A stretch of DNA of 36,489 nt from a virus, in the IMG/VR virus record IMGVR_UViG_3300047319_002135, positions 1 through 36,489 of that record; one strand, written 5' to 3'. A model generated the notes under the pieces. That model ran no database searches and was not told the DNA's origin. It saw only the letters and a program-made list of their open reading frames with translations. This document shows, piece after piece, positions 7,150 through 16,068 of the stretch (its first letter is position 1; each line of letters begins with the position of its first letter). The position numbers and the translations under genes are program-made.

Positions 7150-7159
7150 GGTGAAATAA

Positions 7160-7570
7160 GTGTCTTTTACACCAATTCGAGTACCAATTTCAAATATCAC
7201 ACAAGCTAATCCTGCTGTTGTAACGACATCGACAAATCATAATTTAACTACTGGTCAAGTTGTTCGAATAAATGTTCCTAAAAATTATGGGATGGTCGAA
7301 TTAAACCATCAAGCTTTATTGATAACAATTTTATCATCAGTAACTTTCAGCTTACAATATTCACAAATTCCTCCAGCTCTAAATGTTAATTCAACAAATT
7401 TTACAGCTTTTACAACTCCTTCAAATCCACAGTTTACAGCAGAAGTTTTACCAATAGGATCAGGACCTACTCCTATTAATAGTCCAATTTCAAATGCATT
7501 ACGTGGAACATGTGATGATCTTTTAGATGATGCAACAACCAATATATCAACAGTGGAAATACCATTTTAA
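7160..7570 (+). CDS. Paralogue of the second module of the preceding virion protein
   Basis: 136 residues aligning by eye with residues 205-320 of the upstream protein: both have ANP-VVTT-TNH, a TGQ/VGQ turn, VP---GM, TAFT/F, a shared PIGSGP, and LDDATTN near the end. It is thus a tandem duplication that has diverged. The start is GTG (7160) with a weak GGTGA site, so it is likely made at a low level. It is presumably a minor head or neck protein; the role is unknown. Confidence 0.72.
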   Translation: MSFTPIRVPISNITQANPAVVTTSTNHNLTTGQVVRINVPKNYGMVELNHQALLITILSSVTFSLQYSQIPPALNVNSTNFTAFTTPSNPQFTAEVLPIGSGPTPINSPISNALRGTCDDLLDDATTNISTVEIPF

Positions 7571-7582
7571 CAAGGAGAAAAC

Positions 7583-7954
7583 ATGGCAACACAAACAATA
7601 AAGCCGGCAATTCCAAGATCCCCTTTAGTACATTCAAAAATTAATAAAACTCCTGTCAATACAGATTCTATTGAATCTCTGACAAAAGCAACTGATAGGG
7701 CTGTTGTAGGAACATTTGTAAATATTGAATGTCCAGGGCAGCCAGCAAAAATATGCTGTAAATATTATAAAGAGCAAGAATTTTATAGCAAAACATTTGA
7801 AGACGGTCAGAAATATACTGTTCCTTTATCAGTGGCTCGTCATATCAATGAAAGATGCTTTTATGAACCTCATACTTATTTGCAAGATGAGAAAGGTAAC
7901 CCATTAAAAAGTGGTAAAAAACTTCCAAGATATAAATTTACACCTGAATTTTAA
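7583..7954 (+). CDS. Virion-associated protein of unknown role, 123 residues
   Basis: Preceded by AAGGAG. The N-terminal 35 residues are Pro/Lys/Thr-rich and probably disordered, followed by a compact domain with FVNIECPGQPAKICCKYY and VPLSVARHINERCFYEPHTYL, ending in Lys-rich LPRYKFTPEF. Placed between the decoration-type genes and the tail adaptor, it is likely a conserved small structural protein. No function can be assigned. Confidence 0.65.
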   Translation: MATQTIKPAIPRSPLVHSKINKTPVNTDSIESLTKATDRAVVGTFVNIECPGQPAKICCKYYKEQEFYSKTFEDGQKYTVPLSVARHINERCFYEPHTYLQDEKGNPLKSGKKLPRYKFTPEF

Positions 7955-7963
7955 GGATAATAT

Positions 7964-9076
7964 ATGACAGTCTGGGACTTATCACGTCTTAGATATACGA
8001 TAAGAAAGATTACAGGAAAATTTGATGAAACCCAGTTACCATCGGCAAGCCCTGGTGCTGGGTTAGTTACTGTCAATAATCCTCCTGGAATTGATGACTA
8101 TATTAACGATTTTTATATGTACGATATGCCTGAGCATTTTCGTACATTAAAGCTAAAAGATTTTTTTACATTTACTACTCTTCCTAATGTGGGAACATAT
8201 AATATCCCTCAATCTATCTATCAAGTTGAACCTCCCATCTATATCGATAATTATCAATTTGCCTGGTATCAATCCCCAGATGTCTTCTATCGCATATGGC
8301 CCGAATTAAATTTCATTGATCAAGCGATATCTGTAGGAAATGGAGGATTAACTTATGCTTTTACATTGACTCAAACACCTGTTCAACAAGGAACTGTTGT
8401 AATAGGCAATCAACCTAATCAAGATGGAGTTCCTTCTCCTCAATTTGAAACATTTACTGATGTAGATACTCCTTCTCTTCTTGATCAACCTTTAAATCAG
8501 AAATTTACTAATCCTGGAATGTTAACGGGAAATTTAGGTGGAACTGGAACGGTTGATTATTTAACTGGAGCTGTGAGTATTACGTATGCAAATCCTTTAA
8601 TTTCCGGGGTTAACATTAATGCCCACTACCATCCTTATGTTGCGTCCCGTCCAAGAGACATTATGTTCTATCAGCAACAATTATTTTTAAGACCAATTCC
8701 CAATGATGTTTACGCTGTAAAACTTATTGGTTACTTCATGCCCACAGCTGTGATTTCAGCAGCCACCAATGCAGCTGAAAGATCTCTATTAACTCCTTCA
8801 GGAAATCTGCAAGGGGCTTTTAATGGCGCTGCATATTCACTAACCGATGTTCCTCAATTTAATGAATGGTGGCAACTCATTGCTTATGGAGCTGCTTTAA
8901 AAATAATGATTGAAGATGGCGATCATGAGGAATATGCACGCCTTAAAGTCTATTTTGAAGAACAGAAACTTCTTTCACAAAGAAAGGAATTGAAGCAATT
9001 AGCGAATCAAAGAATACAAACACCTTATGCTGAGAATGTTAGTGGTCCAGCATGGCCTATATTTCCCTTATATTAA
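7964..9076 (+). CDS. Head-to-tail adaptor-like protein
   Basis: 370 residues. It starts with a helical segment (LSRLRYTIRKITGKFDETQLP) and continues with IDDYINDFYMYDMPEHFR and a beta-rich middle. It ends with a helical region (FNEWWQLIAYGAALKIMIEDGD, YARLKVYFEEQKLLSQRKELKQLANQR). This helix-beta-helix plan and its gene position between capsid and tail-stabiliser genes match the tail adaptors of podoviruses (the role of P22 gp4 or T7 gp11). Family assignment is by context and pattern, so moderate. Confidence 0.62.
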   Translation: MTVWDLSRLRYTIRKITGKFDETQLPSASPGAGLVTVNNPPGIDDYINDFYMYDMPEHFRTLKLKDFFTFTTLPNVGTYNIPQSIYQVEPPIYIDNYQFAWYQSPDVFYRIWPELNFIDQAISVGNGGLTYAFTLTQTPVQQGTVVIGNQPNQDGVPSPQFETFTDVDTPSLLDQPLNQKFTNPGMLTGNLGGTGTVDYLTGAVSITYANPLISGVNINAHYHPYVASRPRDIMFYQQQLFLRPIPNDVYAVKLIGYFMPTAVISAATNAAERSLLTPSGNLQGAFNGAAYSLTDVPQFNEWWQLIAYGAALKIMIEDGDHEEYARLKVYFEEQKLLSQRKELKQLANQRIQTPYAENVSGPAWPIFPLY

Positions 9077-9113
9077 ATATATAGGAAACATATGTTTTAC
9101 ATATGGAATTTAT

Positions 9114-9290
9114 ATGGTTGAAATTGACTTAAGACAAAGTTATGTGGACAGCAGAAAAAGAGGGGGAAAGTTATTCAATAAACCTTCTAAAAAATCCGGG
9201 CATCTAACTAAAAACGGACAAATTTATAGAAACACCCTTTTAGATGCCGATTGGACATCGCAAACAGGTGTCATTAGAAAAATAAAATAA
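9114..9290 (+). CDS. Small basic protein, 58 residues
   Basis: ATG 9114 is the only ATG in this frame downstream of the adaptor gene; GGAA eight bases earlier is a modest ribosome site. The product is basic and hydrophilic (DLRQSYVDSRKRGGKLFNKPSKKSG). It is encoded in line with the tail genes and closes 12 bp before the next start. Function unknown. Confidence 0.5.
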   Translation: MVEIDLRQSYVDSRKRGGKLFNKPSKKSGHLTKNGQIYRNTLLDADWTSQTGVIRKIK

Positions 9291-9302
9291 AAGAGAATTA
9301 TT

Positions 9303-9875
9303 ATGACTTTTACATTTCAGGATAAGCCTTTAGCAGCAGATCTTTTATCTAATAGCCAAGCAGATCTAAAAGGAAACTTTGATTATTTGCAAGGAGCTCT
9401 TGGAGGTCTTGGAGGTACTGCAAAGGATCATCAAATTGTATTTGGAAATACTAATGTTACAACTTCGGAAGGACGCCATAATTCTGTAGGATTGATTGAT
9501 CATGGCGTACAATCATTTCCATCCGATGGATTAGATAGTTTTTGGTATTCGACAGGTGGAAATACCTTCTGGAGAAACTCTTCTGTGGGACCTGTTCAAA
9601 TGACAAATGCAACAGTTCCTTCTGCTGCTGCTAATGGATATACATTTCTTCCAGGAGGAATATTATTACAATGGGGAAATTTCACAGGATCTTCTAGTCC
9701 TATAACAATATCCTACCCAATAGGATTTACAACTGCTTATCAAGTCGTTGTTACTTCTAATAATACTAATAGTCTCTCTGTTGTTACAGCTGTGGGAAAT
9801 ATCAATTTTACAGTTGCCTTAAACAATCCTGGTGGGGGAATAACTATAAGATGGTTTGCAATAGGAACTAAATAA
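9303..9875 (+). CDS. Tail protein with gp53-like C-terminal domain
   Basis: 190 residues. The N-terminal 45 residues are a tail-binding helical segment (FQDKPLAADLLSNSQADLKGNFDYLQGAL is its span), the middle is Gly/Asn-rich, and the C-terminus from about residue 110 has the pattern of the gp53-like fibre tip domain: GYTFLPGGILLQWGNF, then ISYPIGFTTAYQVV, closing with GGITIRWFAIG. Such domains fold as beta-sandwiches at the ends of tail fibres or needles. Coupled to the next gene by TAATG. It could be a tail needle or short fibre. Confidence 0.72.
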   Translation: MTFTFQDKPLAADLLSNSQADLKGNFDYLQGALGGLGGTAKDHQIVFGNTNVTTSEGRHNSVGLIDHGVQSFPSDGLDSFWYSTGGNTFWRNSSVGPVQMTNATVPSAAANGYTFLPGGILLQWGNFTGSSSPITISYPIGFTTAYQVVVTSNNTNSLSVVTAVGNINFTVALNNPGGGITIRWFAIGTK

Positions 9876-11578
9876 TGACATACGATCCATTTCTTATAGC
9901 TCCTTGGGATTCAGAAGGAGCAGGATTAGTTGAATACTATAAGCCGTGGATGATCGGAAATGATGCCTTTCCTATTTTAGAAGATGCTTACTGTTGGAGA
10001 GGAAGTGTTAGAAAAAGAGAAGGATTTGTTCTTTTAGCTGTATTACCTACAACTCCAGTTCAAGGCCTAAGAACATATTATGTACCTGCAACAGGTGATG
10101 AACAGCTTATTGGGTTTAGTACGACCAAATCTTATCTTTTCAATAATACTACAGGTGTTTTTGACAATATTAGTTTTTTCCAAACATCTGGAGCTGCAAT
10201 TTCTTGGACAGGTGGAAATGATGATTATTTCTGGTCTGCAAATTTTGCAAATTCTTTGTGGGCAACAAATAATGTCGATAATCTTAGATTCTGGAATGGA
10301 AGTACAACACAGGGTTGGAATAACCAAAAACCAATTGTCAATGGTTCTACGAGATTAGATAAATGTTTGATGGTATTTCCTTATAAAGGAAGATTAGTCA
10401 TTTTAAGCACACAAGAAGGGGGAAGTGCATTTAGACAACGCGCCAGATGGTCTCAAATAGGAACTCCTTATGTTTTGGCAACTGGGGGAGATCCTGCAGT
10501 TGTTCCTCCTACACCTTTTACAACAGACGATAATGCTTGGAGAGATGACATTCCTGGAAAAGGTGGGTTCATCGATGCGGATACTAATGAAAGGATTATT
10601 TCAGCAGGAATTGTTAGAGATACATTAATTGTTTTTTTTCAAAGGAGTACTTGGCGCTTAAGATATACAGGAAATGAGATTTTACCATTTATTTGGGAAC
10701 GACTTAATACTCAATATGGCTCAGAGGCAACTTTCAGCACTATTCCTTTTGATGAACATCTATTAACTTTTAGTCGATATGGATTTGTTGCAGCTGATAC
10801 AAACTCTGTTAAAAGAATTGACGAGAAAATTCCAGATCAATCTTTTAATGTTGAAGCAGGAACAACTTTAGCAAGTTTGCAACGTATTCATGGAATTAGG
10901 GATTTTTATAGACAAACAGCTTATTGGGCATATCCCTTAGAAAATACGTCTGTTTATCCTGATAGGATATTGAATTACAATTACCTTGATAGAACATGGG
11001 CAAGATTTAAACAATCCTTTAGAGTTTTTGGATATTACAGAACATTCAATGACTTAACTTGGGCCTCTTCAACAACTGCATGGGAAAATTCAGACTTTCC
11101 TTGGAGTGGTCCTTGGAATCAAGCAGATTTTCCTCAAGTAGTTGCTGCTGATGCTAATACTTCATCAGGTAATGTTTATATTGTTTATGACATTCCTTTT
11201 GAAGATAGAGATAATGGAACGAATTATAACTTTAGCATCTATACTAAAAGGTTTAATCCTTATATAAAAGAAGGAAGACGATGCAAATTAGGATATGTAG
11301 ATATCTATTGCACTGGAACAGAAAATGGTCAAGTTACTGTTAATCATTTTATTGATGATGAAGACGGTTTTCCAATTCTAACTCGAACTGTCGATACATC
11401 CACAACTAATGAGGGAAGATATGTAAGAGTTTATTTAGGAGCAATTGCAAGATTTCATCAACTTCAAATTACATTAAGTGCGGCACAATTAGCTGATGCA
11501 GAACAGGGAACAGCACAATTTGAAATGCAGGGACTTCTTTTATGGACAAGACCAGAGGGGAGACTTAAAACAGGATGA
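9875..11578 (+). CDS. Tail stabilisation protein, P22 gp10-like
   Basis: 567 residues, beta-propeller-like. It opens with a short conserved segment (KPWMIGNDAFPILEDAYCWRGSVRKREGF) that is typical of tail-hub proteins plugging the portal channel in P22-like phages. Propeller blades follow, recognisable by repeated aromatic motifs (NDDYFWSANFANSLWATN; DNLRFWNGSTTQGW; RDTLIVFFQRSTWRL), then WERLNTQYGSEA near 280. Coupled to both neighbours (TAATG before, ATGA after). The protein closes the portal after DNA packaging. Assignment by pattern and context. Confidence 0.72.
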   Translation: MTYDPFLIAPWDSEGAGLVEYYKPWMIGNDAFPILEDAYCWRGSVRKREGFVLLAVLPTTPVQGLRTYYVPATGDEQLIGFSTTKSYLFNNTTGVFDNISFFQTSGAAISWTGGNDDYFWSANFANSLWATNNVDNLRFWNGSTTQGWNNQKPIVNGSTRLDKCLMVFPYKGRLVILSTQEGGSAFRQRARWSQIGTPYVLATGGDPAVVPPTPFTTDDNAWRDDIPGKGGFIDADTNERIISAGIVRDTLIVFFQRSTWRLRYTGNEILPFIWERLNTQYGSEATFSTIPFDEHLLTFSRYGFVAADTNSVKRIDEKIPDQSFNVEAGTTLASLQRIHGIRDFYRQTAYWAYPLENTSVYPDRILNYNYLDRTWARFKQSFRVFGYYRTFNDLTWASSTTAWENSDFPWSGPWNQADFPQVVAADANTSSGNVYIVYDIPFEDRDNGTNYNFSIYTKRFNPYIKEGRRCKLGYVDIYCTGTENGQVTVNHFIDDEDGFPILTRTVDTSTTNEGRYVRVYLGAIARFHQLQITLSAAQLADAEQGTAQFEMQGLLLWTRPEGRLKTG

Positions 11579-12084
11579 CATTCGGACCAGCCAATTCTAG
11601 ATCTAGCTATTTGCCGACAGAATTTCAAGTTGAAGGAGATGAACAATTCTTTAGACAACTGATTGCGGAAAGAGAGAGACTAACTGCCTCTATTTTAAAT
11701 ATAAAAGAAATTGCACAATATGAACTTCAGGAACTTCTATCTGGTAAACAGTACTTTAGCACTCAAGCAGCATCATTGCCAAGAATTAATCGATATGGGT
11801 TTAGAACAACAATTGATCTCGTGGCATTAAATGGTGGACCAATTGGAGCAGGAGCAACTAATTTAGTCTTAACTACAACGACAATTCCTCCTGCAATAAA
11901 TGGTGCAACTATTCCTTTACCTTCTTGGGGTAGTGCAACAACAGCTACTGGAGTTTTTATATTTATAAATGATCCTCAAGTATTTGTAAGATTTACGCCT
12001 TCAACTCAAACAATTACTATAACAAACAATTTTGGGTCTAATCTTAATCAATGTTATTTTGTTCTTGAATATTTAAAACAATAG
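11575..12084 (+). CDS. Tail-associated protein, 169 residues
   Basis: Overlaps the gp10-like gene by 4 bp (ATGA). Residues 15-60 form a helix (GDEQFFRQLIAERERLTASILNIKEIAQYEL is its span), followed by a conserved-looking GKQYFST...RINRYGFRTTIDL and a beta-rich C-terminal half ending NLNQCYFVLEYLKQ. A helix plus beta domain beside the tail hub suggests a needle, plug or small fibre component. No family named. Confidence 0.62.
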   Translation: MTFGPANSRSSYLPTEFQVEGDEQFFRQLIAERERLTASILNIKEIAQYELQELLSGKQYFSTQAASLPRINRYGFRTTIDLVALNGGPIGAGATNLVLTTTTIPPAINGATIPLPSWGSATTATGVFIFINDPQVFVRFTPSTQTITITNNFGSNLNQCYFVLEYLKQ

Positions 12085-12091
12085 GCCATTT

Positions 12092-12799
12092 ATGGTGAAA
12101 ATATCAGATTTTCTCTTCGGAAGAAAAGATCAAATGAAACAGCAACCACTACTTAATCTTCAACAGCAGCAAGCTCTCTCTCAATTCTTGCAACAGGGGA
12201 TTGATAAAAATCCTTTATATGGAGCTGGAAGTAACTACCTTCAAAATCTTCTATCAGGATCACCTGAATCATTTCAAAATTTTGAAGCACCATATTTACA
12301 GAACTTTCAGCAAAATATCGTTCCAGGAATTGCAGAACGGTTTGCTGGTGGTTTAGGTTATGGAGGTACGGGTGCTGGAGCCTTAAGCTCAAGTGCTTTA
12401 AATAATTCTCTTGCTCAAGCTGGAAGAAGTTTACAGGGTGATCTTGCCGGACTTCGAAGTGGTCTTCAAATGCAAGCGCTTCCTCAAGCTTTAGGGTATG
12501 CTCAGCAGCCTTATTCTAATCAACTTGGCGGACTTGGAGTTAGATCTTTTGAAAATACTTATCAACCTGGAAATATTGGATTTTTAGGACAAGGATTGCA
12601 AGGTGCATTAGGTGGTTTAGGAGGAGGATTAGGTTTAGGATTTGGATCTCAATTAGGTGGAAGTTTATTCAACTCCTTATTAGGTGGATTAAATAATCGA
12701 CCACCAACTTCTATAGGAATGACTCCAGGAATGAATCCTGGAGCTAGTAGTCAAATGGGAAGACCTGGATTTAATCTTCCAGGATTAGGAAGGTATTAA
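12092..12799 (+). CDS. Gly/Gln-rich ejection-type protein
   Basis: 235 residues. The amphipathic Gln-rich start (QQPLLNLQQQQALSQFLQQG) is followed by a Gly-rich second half (GLQGALGGLGGGLGLGFGSQLGG near 165-200) able to insert in a membrane. Small Gly-rich proteins preceding two long helical ones recall the P22 gp7-gp20-gp16 ejection set, which leave the head first and build a trans-envelope conduit. The assignment is by gene order and composition, not by sequence similarity. Confidence 0.55.
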   Translation: MVKISDFLFGRKDQMKQQPLLNLQQQQALSQFLQQGIDKNPLYGAGSNYLQNLLSGSPESFQNFEAPYLQNFQQNIVPGIAERFAGGLGYGGTGAGALSSSALNNSLAQAGRSLQGDLAGLRSGLQMQALPQALGYAQQPYSNQLGGLGVRSFENTYQPGNIGFLGQGLQGALGGLGGGLGLGFGSQLGGSLFNSLLGGLNNRPPTSIGMTPGMNPGASSQMGRPGFNLPGLGRY

Positions 12800-12800
12800 A

Positions 12801-14081
12801 ATGGTTACAATTCTACCACCAGCCACAAGTTTAGGAAGTTCTCTTGGACAATCTTTAGGACAAGGACTTAATCAAGGATTACAAAGCGGGATAGGCACAA
12901 CATTTCAGCAGAAATTTCAGCAACATCAAATGCAACAACAACAAGATAAAGAACAAAGTGCTCTTCAACAAGCTATGGCTCAAGCGGAACAAGATCCTCA
13001 ATCTCAATTGCAAGCGCTTTTTTTAGCTCCAGTAAGTAATGAAACAAAAAAGATAATGGGTGAATTAATTGTAAATCAACAGAGAGCAAGTTTACCTAGA
13101 AATCCTCCTGGAGGTCTTTCAGGGCAACCAGTTCCTCCAGAAGTTGGAAATGCAATTCAAAATATCGTTCAAAGCAATCCAAATGCAAATTCTGATCAAT
13201 TGGCAATTGAATTTGATAAAGCTAATATTCCAAGGGCTTATTCTAATTCTTACATTGAAAATAGAAGAAGACAGGATGAAACAAAAGCTTCTAGAGATGT
13301 TGAGGTTGAGAAGTCAAAAAGAAAAGAATTTATTCAAGAAAGAGCTTTTAATACAGGACTTGCAAAAGAAGATATAAAGAAGGTTGAAGGACTTCGTTCA
13401 TCTATTCCTAAAAAAGAAACTGCTCTAAATCTAGCAAGAAATGCCGTTGAAACTGGAGATATAGAATTTTTCTCTAAAGATAAACTTGCAGATGCTACTG
13501 GAATTGACTTATTTCGAACAGCAAAAGGAGCTCAATTACTTACAGCAGGTAAAGAAAATCTTTTAAGTAACATGGATCGTGTTAGTGCAAAGGCTCAAAA
13601 TATCTGGTTCGAACAGCGGTTAAACTCGATGTTTCCAAAAATCGGACAAAGTAGAGAAGCTAATTTAACTACTCAAGAAATGCTGGAAGGTGAGGTTGCT
13701 CTTGATAAAGCATATGTTAGCGAATTCGATAGGTTAGAAAAAGAAGATGAAAAAAACTATGGGTTTATAAAAAAAGATATTTCTAGAAGAGCTCATGAAA
13801 ATATAAAACCATTAGAAAATGAAATATTGAAACGCACAACTTATAGAATGAAAGAAGTAGAAGAACAAGAAAAAGGATTAAGAAGATTAAAAGAAGAAGT
13901 TGGAAAAAATGTCATTAAAGGAACTCCACTTACATTAGCAATGGCAAAGCTATATAAAGATAAATTTGGGGATAAAGCGTTAAAAGAAGCTGAAAAAAAT
14001 GGATATTTTATACCATCTTTAGAAGAATTTAGAATATTTCAATTAAGACCTCAAGAATTTAGAGAAGAAGTGACAAAATGA
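12801..14081 (+). CDS. Long helical ejection/internal virion protein
   Basis: 426 residues, nearly all helical and charged. The N-terminus (LGSSLGQSLGQGLNQGLQSG) repeats the amphipathic Gly/Gln character of its neighbour. A Gln-rich coil (QQKFQQHQMQQQQDKEQ) follows, then a Lys/Glu-rich coiled coil from about 155 to 400. It starts one base after the preceding stop and overlaps the next start (ATGA). Probably the second of three ejection proteins. Family not recognised. Confidence 0.58.
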   Translation: MVTILPPATSLGSSLGQSLGQGLNQGLQSGIGTTFQQKFQQHQMQQQQDKEQSALQQAMAQAEQDPQSQLQALFLAPVSNETKKIMGELIVNQQRASLPRNPPGGLSGQPVPPEVGNAIQNIVQSNPNANSDQLAIEFDKANIPRAYSNSYIENRRRQDETKASRDVEVEKSKRKEFIQERAFNTGLAKEDIKKVEGLRSSIPKKETALNLARNAVETGDIEFFSKDKLADATGIDLFRTAKGAQLLTAGKENLLSNMDRVSAKAQNIWFEQRLNSMFPKIGQSREANLTTQEMLEGEVALDKAYVSEFDRLEKEDEKNYGFIKKDISRRAHENIKPLENEILKRTTYRMKEVEEQEKGLRRLKEEVGKNVIKGTPLTLAMAKLYKDKFGDKALKEAEKNGYFIPSLEEFRIFQLRPQEFREEVTK

Positions 14082-15430
14082 ATAATACAATTTTTGACGT
14101 TTTAGAAGATGAAATTCCTGAAGATAAGAAGGGATATTTTAAAATTGCAGAAAAAGCTCCAGAACCAAAAGACGATGAATTTTTAGAAAATGTAAAAGAT
14201 TATGGTAAGTCGATTTTAAAAGGATCAATAGAAGGAATTTCTCGATTAGGGAAAATGATGGGTCCTATACCATCTTACACAAAAACATCATCGCAAGAAC
14301 TACAAGAACAAACAGAAAATTTAAATAAACTAATTCCTACTGATGAAGGATTTACTCAAAAAGCTTTAAGAAAAGGAATTGGTGAAGCTCCTTCAATGAT
14401 GGCATTTCCTGGGACAGCATTACAAACTTTACCAAGATCATTAGCCGCTGGTTTTTTAGGAGAAGGTGCTAAAGAATTAGGCCTTCCTGAATGGGCGCAA
14501 ACAGCAGCAGAGCTTACAGCTTACATTGGTCCTGATGTTACAAAAAAATTGTTAGAAAAAGGAAATAATGGACAGATAATCAAAGCAGCAAAAGAACTAG
14601 GTCTTTCAGATGAAGCAATAACACCTTTAATACAATCTGAATTTAAACAAAAATGGTTATCCAAATTGGCACCAAGACGAGGTGAAATTAAAGAATCATT
14701 AGCAAAATCTAAATCAGAATTACATCAAGCATATGACACTCTTCAAAAATCAACTGAAGCTACAAAACCATTATCTCAAGAATCTACAAAGAGTCTTATG
14801 AAAGGTTTTTATGATAAACTTATTAAGATGCCTTCAGGAGTTAGAAATAAAATTAAAGAAGATTTCAAAGATTTAACCTCTTCTCCTATAAATGGAGAAA
14901 AGTTGATGAATTTTTATGCAGATATTAATCATTATTTAGGAGAGAACGCTAAACAACTTTCACTTTTAAAAGAACCGATAAAAAAAGCATTAAATGAAAT
15001 TTCTCCTAAACTTGGAAAAGATTTTAATTTGGTGAATGATCTTTATTCAAAATATCATACAATTTCTGCAAAATTAAAACCCACTCTCCTTACTGATCTT
15101 ATAGGAGCATCTGAGGCAATAGGAACTCTTTTTTCTTTAGCAACTGGAAATTATCCTTATATATTTAAAATTGCAGGAGAAAAGACAGGAAGAGAAATAG
15201 CTAAAAATCTTCTTATAAATCCTAGATTTCAACAGATTAGTGAAAAAATTGTCGAATCCCTTAAGCAAAATAAATATGGAACAGTCAAAAAGTTTTCCGA
15301 AGAAATGCAAAAGATGATTGGTAAGATTTCTCCTGAAATAGCCGAAAAATTAGAAAATATTTCTGAAGATGAACTTAAAGAAATAATCAAGCAGAATTCA
15401 GAGGATCGAAAATCAAAAAATATGCAATAG
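14078..15430 (+). CDS. Ejection-type internal virion protein, 450 residues
   Basis: Coupled to the previous gene (ATGA). After an acidic start, residues 40-165 contain a Gly/Ala-rich amphipathic part (GIGEAPSMMAFPGTALQTLPRS) seen in many phage internal proteins, then long helical charged segments (KSKSELHQAYDTLQKS, EILKR-like coils) to a Lys/Glu-rich end. No lytic transglycosylase or peptidase motif is visible. It is likely delivered with the DNA. A leftward gene begins its stop 20 bp after this one ends; no terminator is seen between them. Confidence 0.58.
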   Translation: MNNTIFDVLEDEIPEDKKGYFKIAEKAPEPKDDEFLENVKDYGKSILKGSIEGISRLGKMMGPIPSYTKTSSQELQEQTENLNKLIPTDEGFTQKALRKGIGEAPSMMAFPGTALQTLPRSLAAGFLGEGAKELGLPEWAQTAAELTAYIGPDVTKKLLEKGNNGQIIKAAKELGLSDEAITPLIQSEFKQKWLSKLAPRRGEIKESLAKSKSELHQAYDTLQKSTEATKPLSQESTKSLMKGFYDKLIKMPSGVRNKIKEDFKDLTSSPINGEKLMNFYADINHYLGENAKQLSLLKEPIKKALNEISPKLGKDFNLVNDLYSKYHTISAKLKPTLLTDLIGASEAIGTLFSLATGNYPYIFKIAGEKTGREIAKNLLINPRFQQISEKIVESLKQNKYGTVKKFSEEMQKMIGKISPEIAEKLENISEDELKEIIKQNSEDRKSKNMQ

Positions 15431-15450
15431 CTAAAATAACACAAAGCATA

Positions 15451-15705
15451 TTATTTTCCCTTATTTCTTTCTTCAATCGAACATAAGCGCCCATGGAAAT
15501 CTTTCATTGCTTCATGAAATCCAGTTGATTCTTCTTTCCAAGCAAGCATAAATTGATCAAAACGAGTATTTGTAGAATCCATATGTTGATCCAATCTATA
15601 GTTTGTAGCATCAATTCTAGATCCAAGAAGATAAAATCCTCCAATAAGTGTTATCATTAAAATAACAAATTCTGCGTGAATTCCCCATCCAGTATTATCT
15701 TTCAT
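15451..15705 (-). CDS. Single-TM coiled-coil microprotein (A)
   Basis: 84 residues. One membrane segment at about 12-29 (FVILMITLIGGFYLLGS) is followed by a polar coiled coil with a degenerate RxDxxxxRLDQ pattern (SRIDATNYRLDQHMDSTNTRFDQFM) and a final MKDFHGRLCSIEER motif. It is encoded against the surrounding late genes. Its end resembles the neighbour B (KDFHER) and the microprotein at 27273 (RRLCRLEG). Such N-terminal-anchor coiled coils could be holin-like, spanin-like or membrane regulators; the function is unknown. Confidence 0.68.
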   Translation of the reverse strand: MKDNTGWGIHAEFVILMITLIGGFYLLGSRIDATNYRLDQHMDSTNTRFDQFMLAWKEESTGFHEAMKDFHGRLCSIEERNKGK

Positions 15706-15729
15706 AAATAATTCATTGCCTTAATTTTT

Positions 15730-15894
15730 TTACTTTTTATGTCTCAATGAACGTTCATGGAAATCTTTCAAATCTTCATGGATATCTTTCAGTAAACCAC
15801 GCGCCAATTGAAATTCTAATCGATCCTCAGCTCGTTTCCAGAGGAATAATATTAATATTCCAGAACAAAGAATAACGAATTGAGACCAGTCCAT
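15730..15894 (-). CDS. Single-TM coiled-coil microprotein (B)
   Basis: 54 residues, starting at 15894 (MDWSQFVI) because an AGAGAG site precedes this ATG; an upstream ATG at 15924 would add ten residues. One hydrophobic segment (FVILCSGILILFLW) leads into a charged helix ending LKDIHEDLKDFHERSLRHKK. The KDFH-G/E-R element is shared with gene A, 25 bp further on in the same direction, so these are probably paralogues transcribed together. Function unknown; membrane location likely. Confidence 0.6.
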   Translation of the reverse strand: MDWSQFVILCSGILILFLWKRAEDRLEFQLARGLLKDIHEDLKDFHERSLRHKK

Positions 15895-15954
15895 TTTTTC
15901 TCTCTTTTGGCTATAGATTAGCATAACGGGATTAATTTAAAAAGATAGATAAAA

Positions 15955-16068
15955 TACTTGAATTTTACTGTCAAAAAATTACTTTAATTGATAATGTAAG
16001 AAAAGGTAATGCTTATATACTAATAAGTAATGCTTATATCACTGACATAAAGCACTAGGAGGTGCATC
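15955..16068 (+). promoter_or_regulatory. Tail-fibre operon promoter region with 21-bp spaced direct repeat
   Basis: Intergenic. It holds TACTTGAATTT (15955-15965), also found before the head operon at 3494-3504; TTGAAT with TTTAAT (15958-15963/15983-15988); and TTGATA with TTATAT (15988-15993/16013-16018), both spaced 19 bp. GTAATGCTTATAT occurs twice, 16006-16018 and 16027-16039, exactly 21 bp apart (two helical turns), suggesting a protein binding the same DNA face. The AGGAGGT ribosome site at 16057-16063 is very strong. Confidence 0.5.
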
